From Siniperca chuatsi (lineage: Eukaryota; Chordata; Actinopteri; Centrarchiformes; Sinipercidae): a stretch of DNA of 64,000 bases. The stretch spans positions 14,039,175 to 14,103,174 of the forward strand of contig NC_058046.1 in the NCBI RefSeq assembly GCF_020085105.1. The letters are read 5' to 3'. How positions within the stretch are numbered: the first letter of the stretch is position 1; each line of letters begins with the position of its first letter. The notes below the pieces were generated by a model. That model had not been told where the DNA came from, did no database searches, and worked only from the letters and a program-made list of their open reading frames with translations. Below are positions 12,401 through 23,805 of this stretch, one piece after another. The position numbers and the translations under genes are program-made.

Positions 12401-14850
12401 CAGACGGAGTTGACCCTTACCACCACCAGCACTGCTGCCACTGTGACAATTTAAGCTGTCTACATATGTATAAAGTTATAAATGAAAGTGTTCTTTCAGT
12501 TCTCAAAACTGGCAGACATGGCATTTAAAGGGTAACCAGCCACCTCCCTTCCCCAGAAACAGTTTTAAAACTAGACTTGAAAGCAGGTATGCTGGGGTCC
12601 AGGCACCTGACGCAACTCGGAACGGAAGGCACACTATCTCAGGGCAAATTAACTTTGACATGTAAGAATGTAAATGTCTGCATTTACATAGCACTTTACA
12701 ATTTTGCATTTCAATCTCACACACCAACAGTAGGAAGGCACCATTTAAGGTGCTCATCTGACCATTGGGAGCAATTTGGGGTTCAGTGTCTTACCCAAGT
12801 GATTAGTGGATGACATGCTCTACCTCCTGAGCCACAGCTGCCCCTGTGCATGACATCAGTTAAATAAGCTTAGTTTAGCTGCAAACGGTATCTGATCATT
12901 ACAGTTTCCTCCACGTGGAGAGTACAAATATGTTAAAACAGCACAAAAAAAGATAATAACATATATCATAAATGATCTTTTGCTCATTTTGGGGCCCCCT
13001 GGTGGCAGTCACAAACTAAGCAGCCCTTTAATTTTTGTTTTATGTGTCACTGGTGTGATGAGCCACTGATTCTCCCAAAACCTCTCAGTTACTTCTCAAA
13101 CATTAAGAAGTATTGCAGCCGTCACAGACGTGTTGTTACATATGCACATTTTTTCCACTGTGTTAACAGGTGACGGCGCGGCGTCTTTGGAAGAAAGTGT
13201 ATGATGAGCTGGGAGGAAGTCCAGGTAGCACCAGCGCTGCTACTTGCACTCGCAGACACTATGAAAAGTGAGGATGATTCTGTTTCTAACTAACCTGTCA
13301 ATTAAATCGCTACATCGACAGATTCGTAATCAGAAATGTATCTCTTTAGGTTGGTGCTGCCCTTTGAAAGACACATAAAAGGAGAGGAGGACAAACCTCT
13401 GCCTCTGAGCAAACCACGGAAGCCATATAAAAGAAACCTGGATGGCAAGATCACCAAGGCTGAGAGGAAGAGGAAAAGAACTCCGTCAGACAGAGAGATG
13501 GATTCTGAGGTAACATACTATATCTGTTCAAATGTCTCAAAAAGAGAGAAGTCTGTGTTAGTACATAATGTGTCTTAAAATATCCCCTGTATTATTTTCT
13601 AGATACTCACACAGAGAAGTCCAGAGGCTGCCTGCCAAAGTGAAGCAGTGCTGCATCCTCACCCCGCTCTCTGGACTGCCACCTCTGACAGACACCATCC
13701 AGACTGCTCTCAGCCAAACAGAACCACCACTAATCTTTGCACTTCTGTCTATGCCCGCCTTGTCCATGTCCCCACATCCAGCCCTTGGACTGCTCATATC
13801 CCATCCACTGCTGGAGAGGTCATTTCTCCTCTGGAGAAAAAAAAGCGAATGGCTCAGGCCAGCCTTAACTTGCCCCTGAGTCCTCAGAGCGAGGATAAAG
13901 AAAGGCCCTCCGTCATTCAGTGCTCCCAGTCTCCGGCCCGGGCTTCTTCCAGCCAGAACTGCAACTCCTCTGACGGCTCCCCGCTCCCTTTATCCTCTTC
14001 CTCTTCCCGCAGCCCTTCCCCTTACTCTGTTTCATCAGAGGACGTTCAAGCAGGGAATGAAGATAAATCTGCATCAGGCTCTGAACTATCCCCTAACTGT
14101 TCCAGCTCTGCGAAAAATACATCTGGCCATAGTGAGGAAAGCAAGTCTGTGAGCTGTAGTCAGATATCCAAAGACCCTGCAGGACAGAATAAAGACGTTT
14201 CTCACGTCAGCTCCCAATCCGCAGACTCGACCAAAGTCCAGAATATAGACTGGAAGCCATTCCATAGAGGGAGTGGAAAACATTTCACCCATCCCTTCTA
14301 CCCATCCTCCTCATTCACTGTGAAGTCTGACTGGGCTCCAACATCTACCTCTAGTTTCACCAAAGTTATTCCAAAATCTGTGCAGCTTCTGCGACCCGCT
14401 CCTATTCGGCCAGGTTATAAAATCCACCAGGGCAGGTTGATGCAGCAGGACAACTCTCTGACTTGTGCAAAGAAGCTGAACACCATGGCTCCATGGCTTT
14501 ATCAGACAGAGAAGAGGGAGAAATCCAGGACAATGCTACAAAAAGTTCCTCCCACTCAGCAGAGTCTGTCCCATTCCACAGCCAGCCTGCCGGTATCGTG
14601 CGTCCTGTCAAGCTACGACAAATCAGGGAGAGACTCTCGGCACCAACCTCCATTACACCCTGCATTTCTCCCCAACAGAATGAGACTACCACAATCTCAG
14701 CTAATGTACCATCATGTCCCAGTGGGTCCAACTCACTCTGCTCTCATTGGGTCTGCTGTTTTCCCATATCCCTACTCCATTCCTCTGTTCAATCCCCAAA
14801 CTGGATATACTCTACCTGCCATGAATCCCATTTATCCTCACAAGCTGTGA
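9465..14850 (+). CDS. arid5a: AT-rich interactive domain-containing protein 5A
   Basis: ARID5A is a nuclear ARID-family protein that binds AT-rich DNA and, in mammals, stabilises certain inflammatory mRNAs. Exons used: 9465-9551 (5' end uncertain), 11802-11970, 12088-12140, 13170-13267, 13350-13509 and 13603-14850 (stop TGA), about 604 residues against 594 in human. The ARID domain spans roughly residues 57-147. It includes RGTPIERIPHLGFKQINLW, then the KAVEKLGGYDSVTARRLWKK region, TSAATCTRRHYEKLVLPFE, and the basic tail KPLPLSKPRKPYK that marks ARID5 over other ARID groups. The last exon is Ser/Pro-rich and poorly conserved but retains SPLEKKKRMAQ, FTHPFYP and a hydrophobic C-terminus ending NPIYPHKL. 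The start is not settled: ATG 9465 gives a sensible length, but 9481 could instead be an acceptor joined to an upstream exon. Confidence 0.9.
12660..12846 (-). repeat. Teleost interspersed repeat in arid5a intron
   Basis: This segment resembles a short repeat met often in fish genomes. It starts with CATTTACATAGCACTTTACA, continues with GGTGCTCATCTGACCATTGGGAGCAATTTGGGGTT-like sequence (12749-12783) and ends CTACCTCCTGAGCCACAGCTGCCCC. It is degenerate and carries no coding capacity. Orientation and class (SINE-like versus MITE) are assigned only tentatively. Confidence 0.6.
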
Positions 14851-15660
14851 TTCTTTGTATTTCAACTCCAGACTCCAATAAGACAAAAAATTTTACATGG
14901 CATAAGTATGCAACACACAAATATTTAGGTTCTTTGGTTTCACACACAGCCATCCCCCAGTGGGAAATGAGTTACTGTAATTAGCTGACTGACTGTGTTG
15001 ACGTTCTGCAAACAAAACTGCACTGAAGGGAAATGAAGTCACAGCAGCGATGGCTAAAGATATTTATAGGATCACAGTGAAACAGCTTGAATCGTCCAAG
15101 TGCATCAAATGGGCGTGTTATTTTTATAACCGAACCATGTAACTCATGTAACTCATGTACTCATGAAATGTATGTATTCTTTTTTATAGCTGTAGTTTGA
15201 TTAAATACAAAACTGGTGCCTACTGATGACCTGTAACATGTCCATTTGTAAAGTGATAAAATTAAAATGTCTGTTATGTACCCAAGATAAAAACTTCTTG
15301 TAAATTTCACTCTAAATAATTACATGTACTGGGAAAAAAAATACACATTTTAATGATCCTTATGATTATGACAAATTCATAGTAGCTATCATTAACCCAT
15401 TCAGGGAAATTAAAGATAAAATCAAATTCTGCCAAAGTTCTTGCACATTTGTTCTCACTTGCACAATTTCAATATTTGGTGTTGAAAGCAAAGAACCTCC
15501 TTACCATACTGTGAAGTTTAATGAACATAATGATACTGTATAAATATTGTATGTGCCATATATCAGTGTTAAATATTTTCAATTATATTATATACAGATT
15601 GCAATGTCATTCAAATTTATTTATACATATGCAAGTAAATGATCACAAATAAATAAAAAA
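14851..15660 (+). other. arid5a: Probable arid5a 3' UTR
   Basis: AT-rich sequence with no coding signal follows the stop. ATTAAA occurs at 15261-15266 and overlapping AATAAA hexamers at 15648-15657. Which signal is used cannot be told from sequence; either gives a UTR of 0.4-0.8 kb. Confidence 0.45.
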
Positions 15661-16628
15661 ATAAACTTTTTAATTATAGAAATGTTGCTTAAAAACTGTC
15701 ATGAAATATTTCACCATAACAGCAAGACATGTTTTCTTTCAAACGTTTATTAATGATTTTTAAATCAGTTTGTCCATCACTTGAACCTTTAAAATTAATT
15801 TCTTAGTTGATTTTTAACTGAGTGACATCATCAGGATTATTCTAATGGTTTTATAGGTTTTGTCATCAGGGTCAAATGGGATCCCCATGTAAATGAGTAG
15901 GTCACCAGTGAATAAGATGTGAAAATAAGATGACAAAATAGGCAGGACTAGCCTGTATTTTCATGTTTGTCACTATGCACAGCTGTTCAAGCAAAATAAT
16001 TAATCACAAAGTTATTAATCACACCAAATATCTGAGTTATCCTAAAAGCAGTGTGGCACTGCAATCCCTCTTCCTAAGCATTCATTCTGACTTCAGATTT
16101 CGATTCATGTTCTTTTTGAGCACAAACTTTTCTTCTGGGCATGAATGCCAGCTGTGTTACTAGTGTCTGTTGATCTGCTTTACAAAGTGACTGCAGCTTT
16201 CCAGGTTGTGGTGCGACCTGGCTAGCTGCAGCACAGATAAGCCCACAGAAGGCTACTGTGAGAACTGACGTGCAAAAATGAACATCACTATAGTCACAGT
16301 GCCACAACGGATGTAAGATCATTACTGGTGAAAATAACTACGACTTTTGAGGCAAGAGCATTGAGGAGGAAAGAGAAAGAGGAAATCAGACAAGACTTGA
16401 GATACTGTTGCAGGCCACAATGTGGTCTGAGACAAGACAGCTGGAACAAATTAAGCAGATGATGGCATTTCTGTCAAATTCACACTAGCTGATAGAGATA
16501 CACATGAGTGACACAGAGAGACACAGTTGTGCAGAAGAGACATGACATGTTGTCTTTGGGAATCTCTGTGGGAAATTGGCTTCCATATTGTGACTGCGGA
16601 GATATCTATGATTTTTCTTACTCTTCTT

Positions 16629-16677
<49 letters not shown>

Positions 16678-17200
16678 GTGTGTGTAAATAATCACACTAT
16701 TTTTTGTTGTGTTCATCAGCTATAGGCTACACATACTTCCATATCCCGTGCTTTCATTGCCTGCAGCTAGGAGTTCTGACTTGTTAATACATCTTTAATC
16801 ATATTTCAAGATCACTTTTTCATGCAATACAAATTACTTTTGTTTTCAGTGAGTTTCACTTCAACTAAAATTCTATAAAAATCTAATTTGCTTACTATGC
16901 CACCATCATTATACTTACTAAATTGCGTATTAAGTGCATATTCTTGAGCAATTGTAACATACAGTACATTATACTGGTAATACTTTCTATTCATAACACT
17001 ATTCCTCGGTAGTTTGTTCCCTGAGTTCAGACTCACAGGAAGCACTGCTCCTAGGCAGTGTTAAAATCCCGCCTCCTACAGTAGGAAAGGCAGAAACTGA
17101 CACCAACTATGATAGCATCCCTAGCCTTAATGTCTATAAACTAAACTACTTTTATTGTATAGTCCGTTAATCTGTTGTATACACAACAGCCCATGAGGAA
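15661..17200. other. Spacer between arid5a and gins4
   Basis: About 1.5 kb without a supportable exon. It contains a long GT microsatellite (16630-16684) and otherwise unremarkable AT-rich sequence. Confidence 0.6.
16630..16684. repeat. (GT)n microsatellite with one interruption
   Basis: About 27 GT units, broken by a single GC step near 16672. Probably length-variable. Confidence 0.95.
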
Positions 17201-17244
17201 CCTTGCCTTGCAGACCTAACGTAGGGTTTATTATACAAATAATA

Positions 17245-17254
17245 TCTCGCGAGA
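17245..17254. promoter_or_regulatory. TCTCGCGAGA palindromic promoter element upstream of gins4
   Basis: A perfect 10-bp palindrome TCTCGCGAGA lies 198 bases upstream of the gins4 ATG. In vertebrates this CGCG element is known from CpG-island promoters of housekeeping genes and is bound by BANP (earlier work also named Kaiso). I saw only this one copy in the window. Its position fits a core-promoter role for gins4; binding and use are inferred. Confidence 0.6.
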
Positions 17255-17451
17255 AGTACTCCAGTGGCGCGAATAAACAAGGAGTTTCTTCAGTAAATAC
17301 ACGCTGCTGTTTAACTAGTGCTTGTCTCTTCAGTACAAGTTTCTGAGTTATACCGTTTGAATCGCTATACATTTTAGTTTAAAAGTTCAACATACAGTTT
17401 GCGTTTCGGTTAAGCTCGTTATTTTCTCTGTTCACTTCGTAAAGGAAAACT

Positions 17452-20321
17452 ATGTCGGACGCTTTGTCTGATGACGGCAACCAAGATGACAGTCAGGAGG
17501 ATGTTATGACCCCGGCGGAGCTGATCGCTAAACTGGAAGAAGTGAGCTGATGTTAACAAAATTATCTCATTTGACGGTGACACGAAGTGCCGTAGACCTC
17601 CTATAGTTTCTTGACATTATGTAATCCTCCTCATAAGTGTGCCAACAGTATCCTGTTCCTCTCTGTCGCTCGCAGGCTTGGCTGAATGAAAAGTTCTCAC
17701 CGGAGCTGCTGGAGAACAAGTCAGAAGTGGTGGAGTGTGTGATGGAGCAGCTGACTCACATGGTAAATTAAACGGGGAATACCTCCTGTTTCAGAAACAC
17801 TCATGAGTCTACCTACACGTCTAAATGTCACGCAACAGCACATGCAGTATGGTGCAGGGCTGTAACAAACGACTGTTTTATGAGTAAACTGCAGTGGTGG
17901 AAGAAGTATTCAGGTCCTAGTAGTAATACCACACTGTGAAAATGTCGTTACAAGTCCTGCATTGAAAATGTTACTCAAGTATAAATATCAAAATGTATTT
18001 ACAATATCAAAAGTAAATGTACTCAATGGCTCTTCTGAGTGTTGTACTGTTATATATATTTTATTATTAGACTAATGCTGATGCATTAATGTGTAAGCAG
18101 CATTTTACTCTGGTAGCTGACCAAGGTGGAGCTACCAGAGTAAAGATGAGTGGGCCTCCACAGTGCTGTAAAAGACTCATTGCAAGTTATCGCAAACGCT
18201 TGATTGCAGTTGTTGCTGCTAAGGGTGGCTCAACCAGTTATTAGGTTTAGGGGGCAATCACTATTTCACACAGGGCCATGTAGGTTTGGATTTTGTTTTT
18301 CCTTCATTTGAAAACTGCATTTTGTGTTTACTTGTGTTATCTTTGACTAATATTTAAATTTGTTTGATGATCTGAAACATTTAAGTGTGACAAACATATA
18401 ATAAGAAATCAGGAAGGTGGCAAACACTTTTTCCACACCACTGTAGGTACACCCTACCTATTTTAAACTGTTAATTATTTAGTCTATAAATGTTTAAAAA
18501 AAAAAAAAAAAAGAAAGATAAAAGTTGCCCATTACAATTCCAAAGAGCTAAAGATGACACTTTCAGATAGCTTGTTTTGCTCAAGCAACAGTCCAAATCC
18601 CCAAAGTATTCACTTTACAATAATAAAAACACAAACCAGCAACAAATGCTCACATTTTAGAAGCTGGAACCAGCAAATGTTTTTGTGTGTGACTTTTTGT
18701 GCTTTATAAATTACTTGAATGATTAATTGATTTTTATCAGCTATTCGTTTCAGCACTAGTCTGGTGTATGGTCAGGAAAACCAATTTTTATAATGAGTTA
18801 TATGCTTAAGACAGCCACAAAATAAAACATAACACGGGTTATCATGATACCTGCTTGCTTTACATTCTTCTACGCCATGACAAATAAATACTTTGGGTTT
18901 TTAACCGCCTAAATGATTTCTCAATTAAATGAGATATATAAATTAATCAATTAGAAGCCATACAAAGATATCAGGATGTTTTTATCTGGCAAGTGTATGT
19001 ACACTTTAAAATCTAATATCTGTATGAAAATATTTCTGTACTAGTTGGTTTGCTTTACCATGCTGAGTGACAAACAACTATTTGAAGCTGTCACATATCA
19101 GTGTGACATTACTGCTGTTGGAATCCCGATACCTCTTTCTCCAGCTGTGGAGACAGAGGTGGATCTATGCAGTTACATACTCATTCATTCAAATAATCAC
19201 TGCACAATGAATGGATTCTAGTAACACAGTCATATTCTAACATAATCCAAATCTGTTGCTTTTCTGGTAATTTTAAGTCACCCTGAATAAAAGAAATGTT
19301 CTTTTCTGACAGTGTCCTGACCTTTCCTCCAACAGGAAGCCAACTTGCAGCGGGTGAAGAAAGGTGACACGAAGGCCAGCATCCATCGCATGGAAATAGA
19401 CAGGATTCGTTTTGTGCTAAGCAGCTACCTGCGCTCTCGTCTGCAGAAGGTCAGTCAGGTCGACAACGTACAGCGTGCAAAATAAATCTTGGTGCCTGTT
19501 GACAAAATTGCCTGATCTGTGTGCCACGTATGTCCAGATTGAAAAGTTTTTCCCACATGTCCTGGAGAGAGAAAAGTCTCGAGGTGAGGGAGACCCGTCA
19601 CTGCTTTCGCCCGAGGAGTTTGCCTTTGCCAAAGAGTGAGTATAGTGGAGTAAGGTCAGAGCTGTTTGTTGCTGCTGTTTTTGTGACACTCAGGGTAAAA
19701 ACTAATGTTCATCTGGCATACAGGTACTATGCCAACACAGAAACCTACCTGAAGGCTGTAGCACTGAAGCGCATGCCCTCCAACCTGCAGACGGTGGATA
19801 TGCTCAAAGCAGGTGAAATCTCTTTTGTATTCTCTATATTCTCACCTCACAGGCTCTCTTTATATTTGCTCAGTCTTGGATGACCCATGCCTGAAATACT
19901 GCTATTAGCATGCGCTGGCAGATGGTGGCATTTGCTCTGACATTTTCACTGACCGTCTCACTAAATCCCACGTATTCTAATGTAATCCCAGTGCCTGAGC
20001 CCTGCTTGGACTCCTTTGTGTTTCTGCGGGTGAAAGAGAGACAGGAAAACATCTTGGTGGAGCCTGAAACAGATGATCAGAGGTACATTTCATCAAACTT
20101 TGCCGTGAATTGTTTCAAACCCCACTAGGTGGCAGTGTTACTTTTTCACATTCAGTACTGTAATAGTTTTCTGCATAGATACTGAAATTACTGATATTAT
20201 CTCTACTCTTGACTCTTCTATCAGAGAGTATGTTGTGGATCTTGAAGAGGGCTCTCAGCATCTAATGCGGTATCGAACTATAGCACCACTCGTTTCAAGT
20301 GGAGCTGTGCAGTTAATTTGA
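17452..20321 (+). CDS. gins4: DNA replication complex GINS protein SLD5
   Basis: SLD5 is one of the four subunits of the GINS complex, which joins CDC45 and MCM2-7 to form the replicative CMG helicase in the nucleus. Seven exons in consistent phase: 17452-17541, 17676-17762, 19336-19449, 19538-19635, 19724-19812, 19992-20082 and 20225-20321 (TGA), giving 221 residues against 223 in human. The product begins MSDALSDDGNQDD and shows the family landmarks TPAELIAKLEEAWLNEKF, an IEKFFPHVLE helix, SPEEFAFA, the linker VPEPCLDSFVFLRV, RQENILVEP, and the conserved C-terminus APLVSSGAVQLI. The ATG follows a conserved position in the family. The second intron (17763-19335) is filled with transposon fragments. 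A TCTCGCGAGA element lies 198 bases upstream of the ATG. Confidence 0.97.
17892..18133. mobile_element. Nonautonomous repeat with CAGTGGTGGAAGAAGTATTCAG end
   Basis: This copy starts with CAGTGGTGGAAGAAGTATTC and continues through AATACCACACTGTGAAAATG, TTACAAGTCCTGCATT and GATGCATTAATGTGTAAGCA. That series is characteristic of a very abundant short teleost repeat that I recognise by pattern. The copy appears cut short near 18133, just before a Tc1-like fragment. The superfamily is not assigned with confidence. Confidence 0.7.
18150..18445 (+). mobile_element. Tc1-like transposon 3' fragment with transposase C-terminus
   Basis: Bases 18173-18244 encode a Tc1-type transposase C-terminus (ASYRKRLIAVVAAKGG, then STSY and TAG stop). 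About 200 bases of typical 3' noncoding sequence follow (GGGGGCAATCAC, then ACAGGGCCATGTAGGTTTGG), ending with CACACCACTGTA at 18434-18445, a terminus whose complement begins TACAGTGG. Only the last residues of the transposase remain, so the copy is inactive. It sits in gins4 intron 2 directly after another repeat. Confidence 0.8.
18470..18757. mobile_element. hAT-like MITE, degenerate copy
   Basis: The internal sequence carries TAGCTTGTTTTGCTCAAGCA, CCAAATCCCCAAAGTATTCA and TTAGAAGCTGGAACCAGCAA, and the right end reads TATTCGTTTCAGCACTA. These are marks of a common teleost MITE whose termini are TAG-CTG-AAC-like. A second copy lies at 58517-58874 in the inpp5a gene. An internal A-run (18495-18514) adds to the decay. 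Confidence 0.65.
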
Positions 20322-22410
20322 ATGTCGAGGTGAGTAACAATGAGTGTGATTGTGTCATCTTTCTCATTAACTCTGTACTGCCCTCACGCCCTCTTGTACA
20401 GACATCTGCTAATTTATTTCTGCAGGACTTACATAAGCAACTGCTTTGCAGTGACATCTGTATTTATTTTTAGCTCTCACTTTTTTTTCGCAGCGTTCAT
20501 TGTCTCTGCAACAGATTATGGAAGAAAAGTGTCTCTTTTAAGCCATTATGTTTACAATGCAGCAGACTTGTCATGTCACTGAACTGCAATTAACAATTAA
20601 ATACAGTTAACATATAGTCATTTTTATGTCACAGGTCTGTCTGTTGGCGTGGATGTTTTTGGCTCCTGGAGGTCAGAAAATGAGCAATGGCATGCAGATT
20701 AACCTGCAGAGATTACATCTGGAAATGCACCAATCTTTCTCACTGTTGTCAGGATTAAGGACTAACTTGTGGCACGCAAACACAGACATTTGTGGCGCCA
20801 AGCCTTCGAGTCATTTGAGAGAAGTGCTTGCTGACGAATGAACCCTATTCACAAAACCAGCTTTTCCAGTGCTGTGGTGTTATTTTTGGATCTTTTTAAT
20901 CGCGTCACAACATAAGTTTGGTTACATAATCATAACGTATTGTGGTGTGTTGGTGTCTGCGAGACTGGTAAATACAAGTCTATCTAATCTTCTAATTCAT
21001 CATTCATTCTGTTACTTTATCCAGATGACTCACATTATTGGACTTTTCCCTCTGCTGCTCAATAACAAGATGCATCAAATGACCCGAAGGTGAAATTTCA
21101 TCAGTTCACTTGGCATCATGGTGCTTAGCATCCCAAGGCGCACGTGTCAGTGTGCATGTATGTTTGAAAGAACGTTTCTTTTGATCACCATATTCAACAC
21201 CCCTCTGCTTCACAAGGTTATAGTTTATTTTGAGTGTGTGTGTTTAGTTTTACCCTAAAAGGATGTGTGGAATATTGTCTTCTCTGAGACATAATTGTTG
21301 TAATAGCATTGTTATGTAAGAGTTTCAGAGGAAGCAATCAGTGCTTATTGTTTGCCCTCACAAATTGCCCAGTAATTGGAATTAATAAGGGACTGAGAGA
21401 GTGGGCTTTGCAACTGACTGTCATCTTTTGAACTGCACTGCTGATCTAGCTAATATGGAATCCTGTAACCCAGTGTTATTGGGAGAATAGGAATAATACA
21501 CAACAGACAAGTATTTAGAGTGCATGAATGCTATTATTCATATTAAAATGTTGGAAATGAAAGCAGGGTTCTTTTAGACCTTGAAAATTGATTTGAGAAA
21601 CGTTAAAAAACGAAAATAAAAAAACGTTTTTCAATGGCTGGTTATGAAAGCATTTGATTTTATTCTTTATTAAACACAGCATCCAACATCATTGTTTTAC
21701 CTCATTCAGCTTTCAGGACTTAAATTCATCATGCAATGTCAGAAATAGGCAAATCTTGACTAGTGTAATCCCTTGCATAGCAATTCTGAGGTCTTCACTC
21801 ATCTATAATGTCCTTACGTTTGGTGTCCACATATATCTCAATAAGTCTGGAACTTCTATGTGTCTTACATGTTTCATGTAACTCAATATGTACACACGTA
21901 CATGGACTGATTCTTGGATAGCTTCCTCTGTCTGGTGACTAGCATGCTGGGAGACGTTTGTAATCCGGCCCTCCTCAGTGTCACACATACGGACGGACTG
22001 TGGGGAAGTGATCCCTTCAGGACAAGCGCCAGCTAGCAGAGGATTTGGATCCAGGCCCAATTCTCAGTGGGATCTATGTCAATTGACAGGTCTGAGAATA
22101 GAGCCCGGAATGACTGGAATAGTTTCCACAATGCAGAGTAGAATTACATACAGTAGACCTGTATGTACTTGATGGCCACATCAGCAGATGTGATTTTACA
22201 TAAATCTTTGCAGCTAACATACTGGTGTAATAACATGTTTTTGTAGAAGTAGCACCTAAGTTAAATATAAGGAATTTTGCTGTAAAATGAAATGGAATGG
22301 GTTTTACTGGCAGGTCTGAAACAATATTAGAAGACCGCAAAATCACAAGACTTAGCTGATTGGTCAGGAGAGTAGAGAGGGTGGAGTATACAACATGACA
22401 TCTTAACTGA
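20322..22410. other. gins4 3' UTR and spacer to ppp1r3c
   Basis: No supportable coding exon. ATTAAA at 20596-20601 is a candidate gins4 poly(A) signal. The remainder is AT-rich with no repeat or RNA gene I can recognise. A 162-codon minus-strand open frame at 22074-22562 has no protein character and overlaps the ppp1r3c promoter. Confidence 0.5.
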
Positions 22411-22415
22411 AGTGG

Positions 22416-22423
22416 TATAAATA
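22416..22423 (+). promoter_or_regulatory. ppp1r3c: TATA box of ppp1r3c
   Basis: TATAAATA in a G-flanked context (GTGGTATAAATAGG) lies about 260 bases upstream of the proposed ATG on the same strand. A start about 30 bases downstream would give a 5' leader with a possible noncoding exon ending near a TATGTAAG donor (22494-22501) and an acceptor TTTTCTAG at 22622-22629. The leader splicing is inferred; a regulated TATA promoter fits a metabolically controlled gene. Confidence 0.55.
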
Positions 22424-22684
22424 GGAACCTGTGCCACATTCTGCGGGCAAAGAGATGACTTGGACTACAGACAACGACTTGCTGCTTGTTTGTATGTAAG
22501 ATATAAAAATATTTGAAACTAATACATTTTTCTTGTGAGATTATAGTTGCAGAATTGCACACAAAGAGAGACTTTTAATGTATAACAACAATGATTTTGC
22601 AGTACATTTTTTTCCTTCTATTTTCTAGAACTCCAGTCTAACATTGAGGACAATATTCCCGTCACTCAACACCAGACTACCAGT

Positions 22685-23805
22685 ATGGAGATGTCCAGTA
22701 CAACGTAAGCACTTGATGCAAACCAAGTGTGTGGCAATTCTGCTGCTGTGGGGTGCATTATCTTGCATCATGTCTTCAATCAAAATGTAAGGGTGACTTT
22801 TATCACATTTTTGGTATCATGTCACCTTAATCTTGTGATGCATTCCTTAATGCACCCCACAACCCAATTACAGTATATACAAAAGTTGAATCATGCTTTT
22901 AGGGCAGCAGTCTTTATTGAAATCACTGTTTATCTCTTGCAAGCGTCCTGCCACTGGTTGGCCTCAGGTCAACGGCCCAGTCAGCTGGACTCTCAGAGAT
23001 TGCTGTCAGGCTGTGCTTGAACCAAAGTAAACAACTGTGTCCTCATGTTTGGGTTCCCATCCTGAAGCCCCAGCGCCCTTGCATCCGTCCTCCAGTTTCA
23101 GATCAGCTGTCCTCTGACATCTTGAGCCAAGCCTTTCTGGCCCACCCTCTCCCATCTTTCTTGGATGACTTGGATGATGATGTTTTGATCCCAATCAAGA
23201 ACAAACGCGTGGTTTTCGCTGACTCGCGGGGATTGTCTCTAACAGCCGTGCGAGTGTTTTCCGATGAAGAGGAGCAGTCTGACCTCGACGTACTGCCGTC
23301 GCTGCAGGGTTTGGGAAGCATGACAGAGGATGGCTACAGCTGCACCGTCAGCACCTGCTGTCCAGGAACACGGCTCAAACTGGGCTTCCCGCAGCCCTCT
23401 GCAGATTTCCAGGCCTTTCGTGCCAAGCTGGCAGAGAGCATGGTTATCCTGGAGAACTGCAGTGTTACTGAACAGGCCCTCCAAGGTACCGTCCGAGTCA
23501 GGAACATCAGTTTCCAGAAGGATGTGCGTGTACGCGTCACCTTTGACTCGTGGCAGAGCTACAGAGATGTGTCCTGTACATACCTGCAGAAACGCTTCGG
23601 AGGGCCTCAGACAGACATCTTTGAATTTGATATTGCCATTCCTAAAGTGCTAGATGCCAAAAGGAAGATAGAATTCTGTTTACGTTATTTACCAGGAGGG
23701 CAGAGCGAGCCTTTTTGGGACAATAACAGTGGACAGAATTACAGCATTGCTGTGTGTGTGAGCTCACATCTCTGTCGCGGGAAGAATCTAAGTGAAAGGG
23801 CATGA
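22685..23805 (+). CDS. ppp1r3c: Protein phosphatase 1 regulatory subunit 3C-like (glycogen-targeting subunit)
   Basis: This subunit recruits PP1 to glycogen, where dephosphorylation activates glycogen synthase and restrains phosphorylase. Two coding exons: 22685-22704, which gives only MEMSST plus two bases, and 22944-23805. Together they make 293 residues (human PPP1R3C 317). The tiny first exon and the junction before VLPLVGLRS parallel human PPP1R3C, whose first coding exon is likewise very short. Visible elements: AVRLCLNQSK near the N-terminus; the PP1-docking RVxF motif RVVF at residues 95-98, followed by FADSRGLSLTAVRVFSD; FPQPSADF; and a CBM21 glycogen-binding domain (about 167-276) with LENCSV, VTFDSWQSYRDV and WDNNSGQNY. 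The C-terminus is shorter than in mammals, ending CRGKNLSERA. Paralogue assignment within the 3B/3C group favours 3C. Confidence 0.9.

Noticed and set aside
14463-14984. 173-codon plus-strand frame overlapping the last arid5a exon
   Set aside because: Shadow frame of a long Ser/Pro-rich exon; the overlapping frame matches ARID5A to its C-terminus.
22074-22562. 162-codon minus-strand open frame
   Set aside because: No family resemblance, biased composition, and it covers the TATA box and leader of ppp1r3c; most likely a chance ORF.
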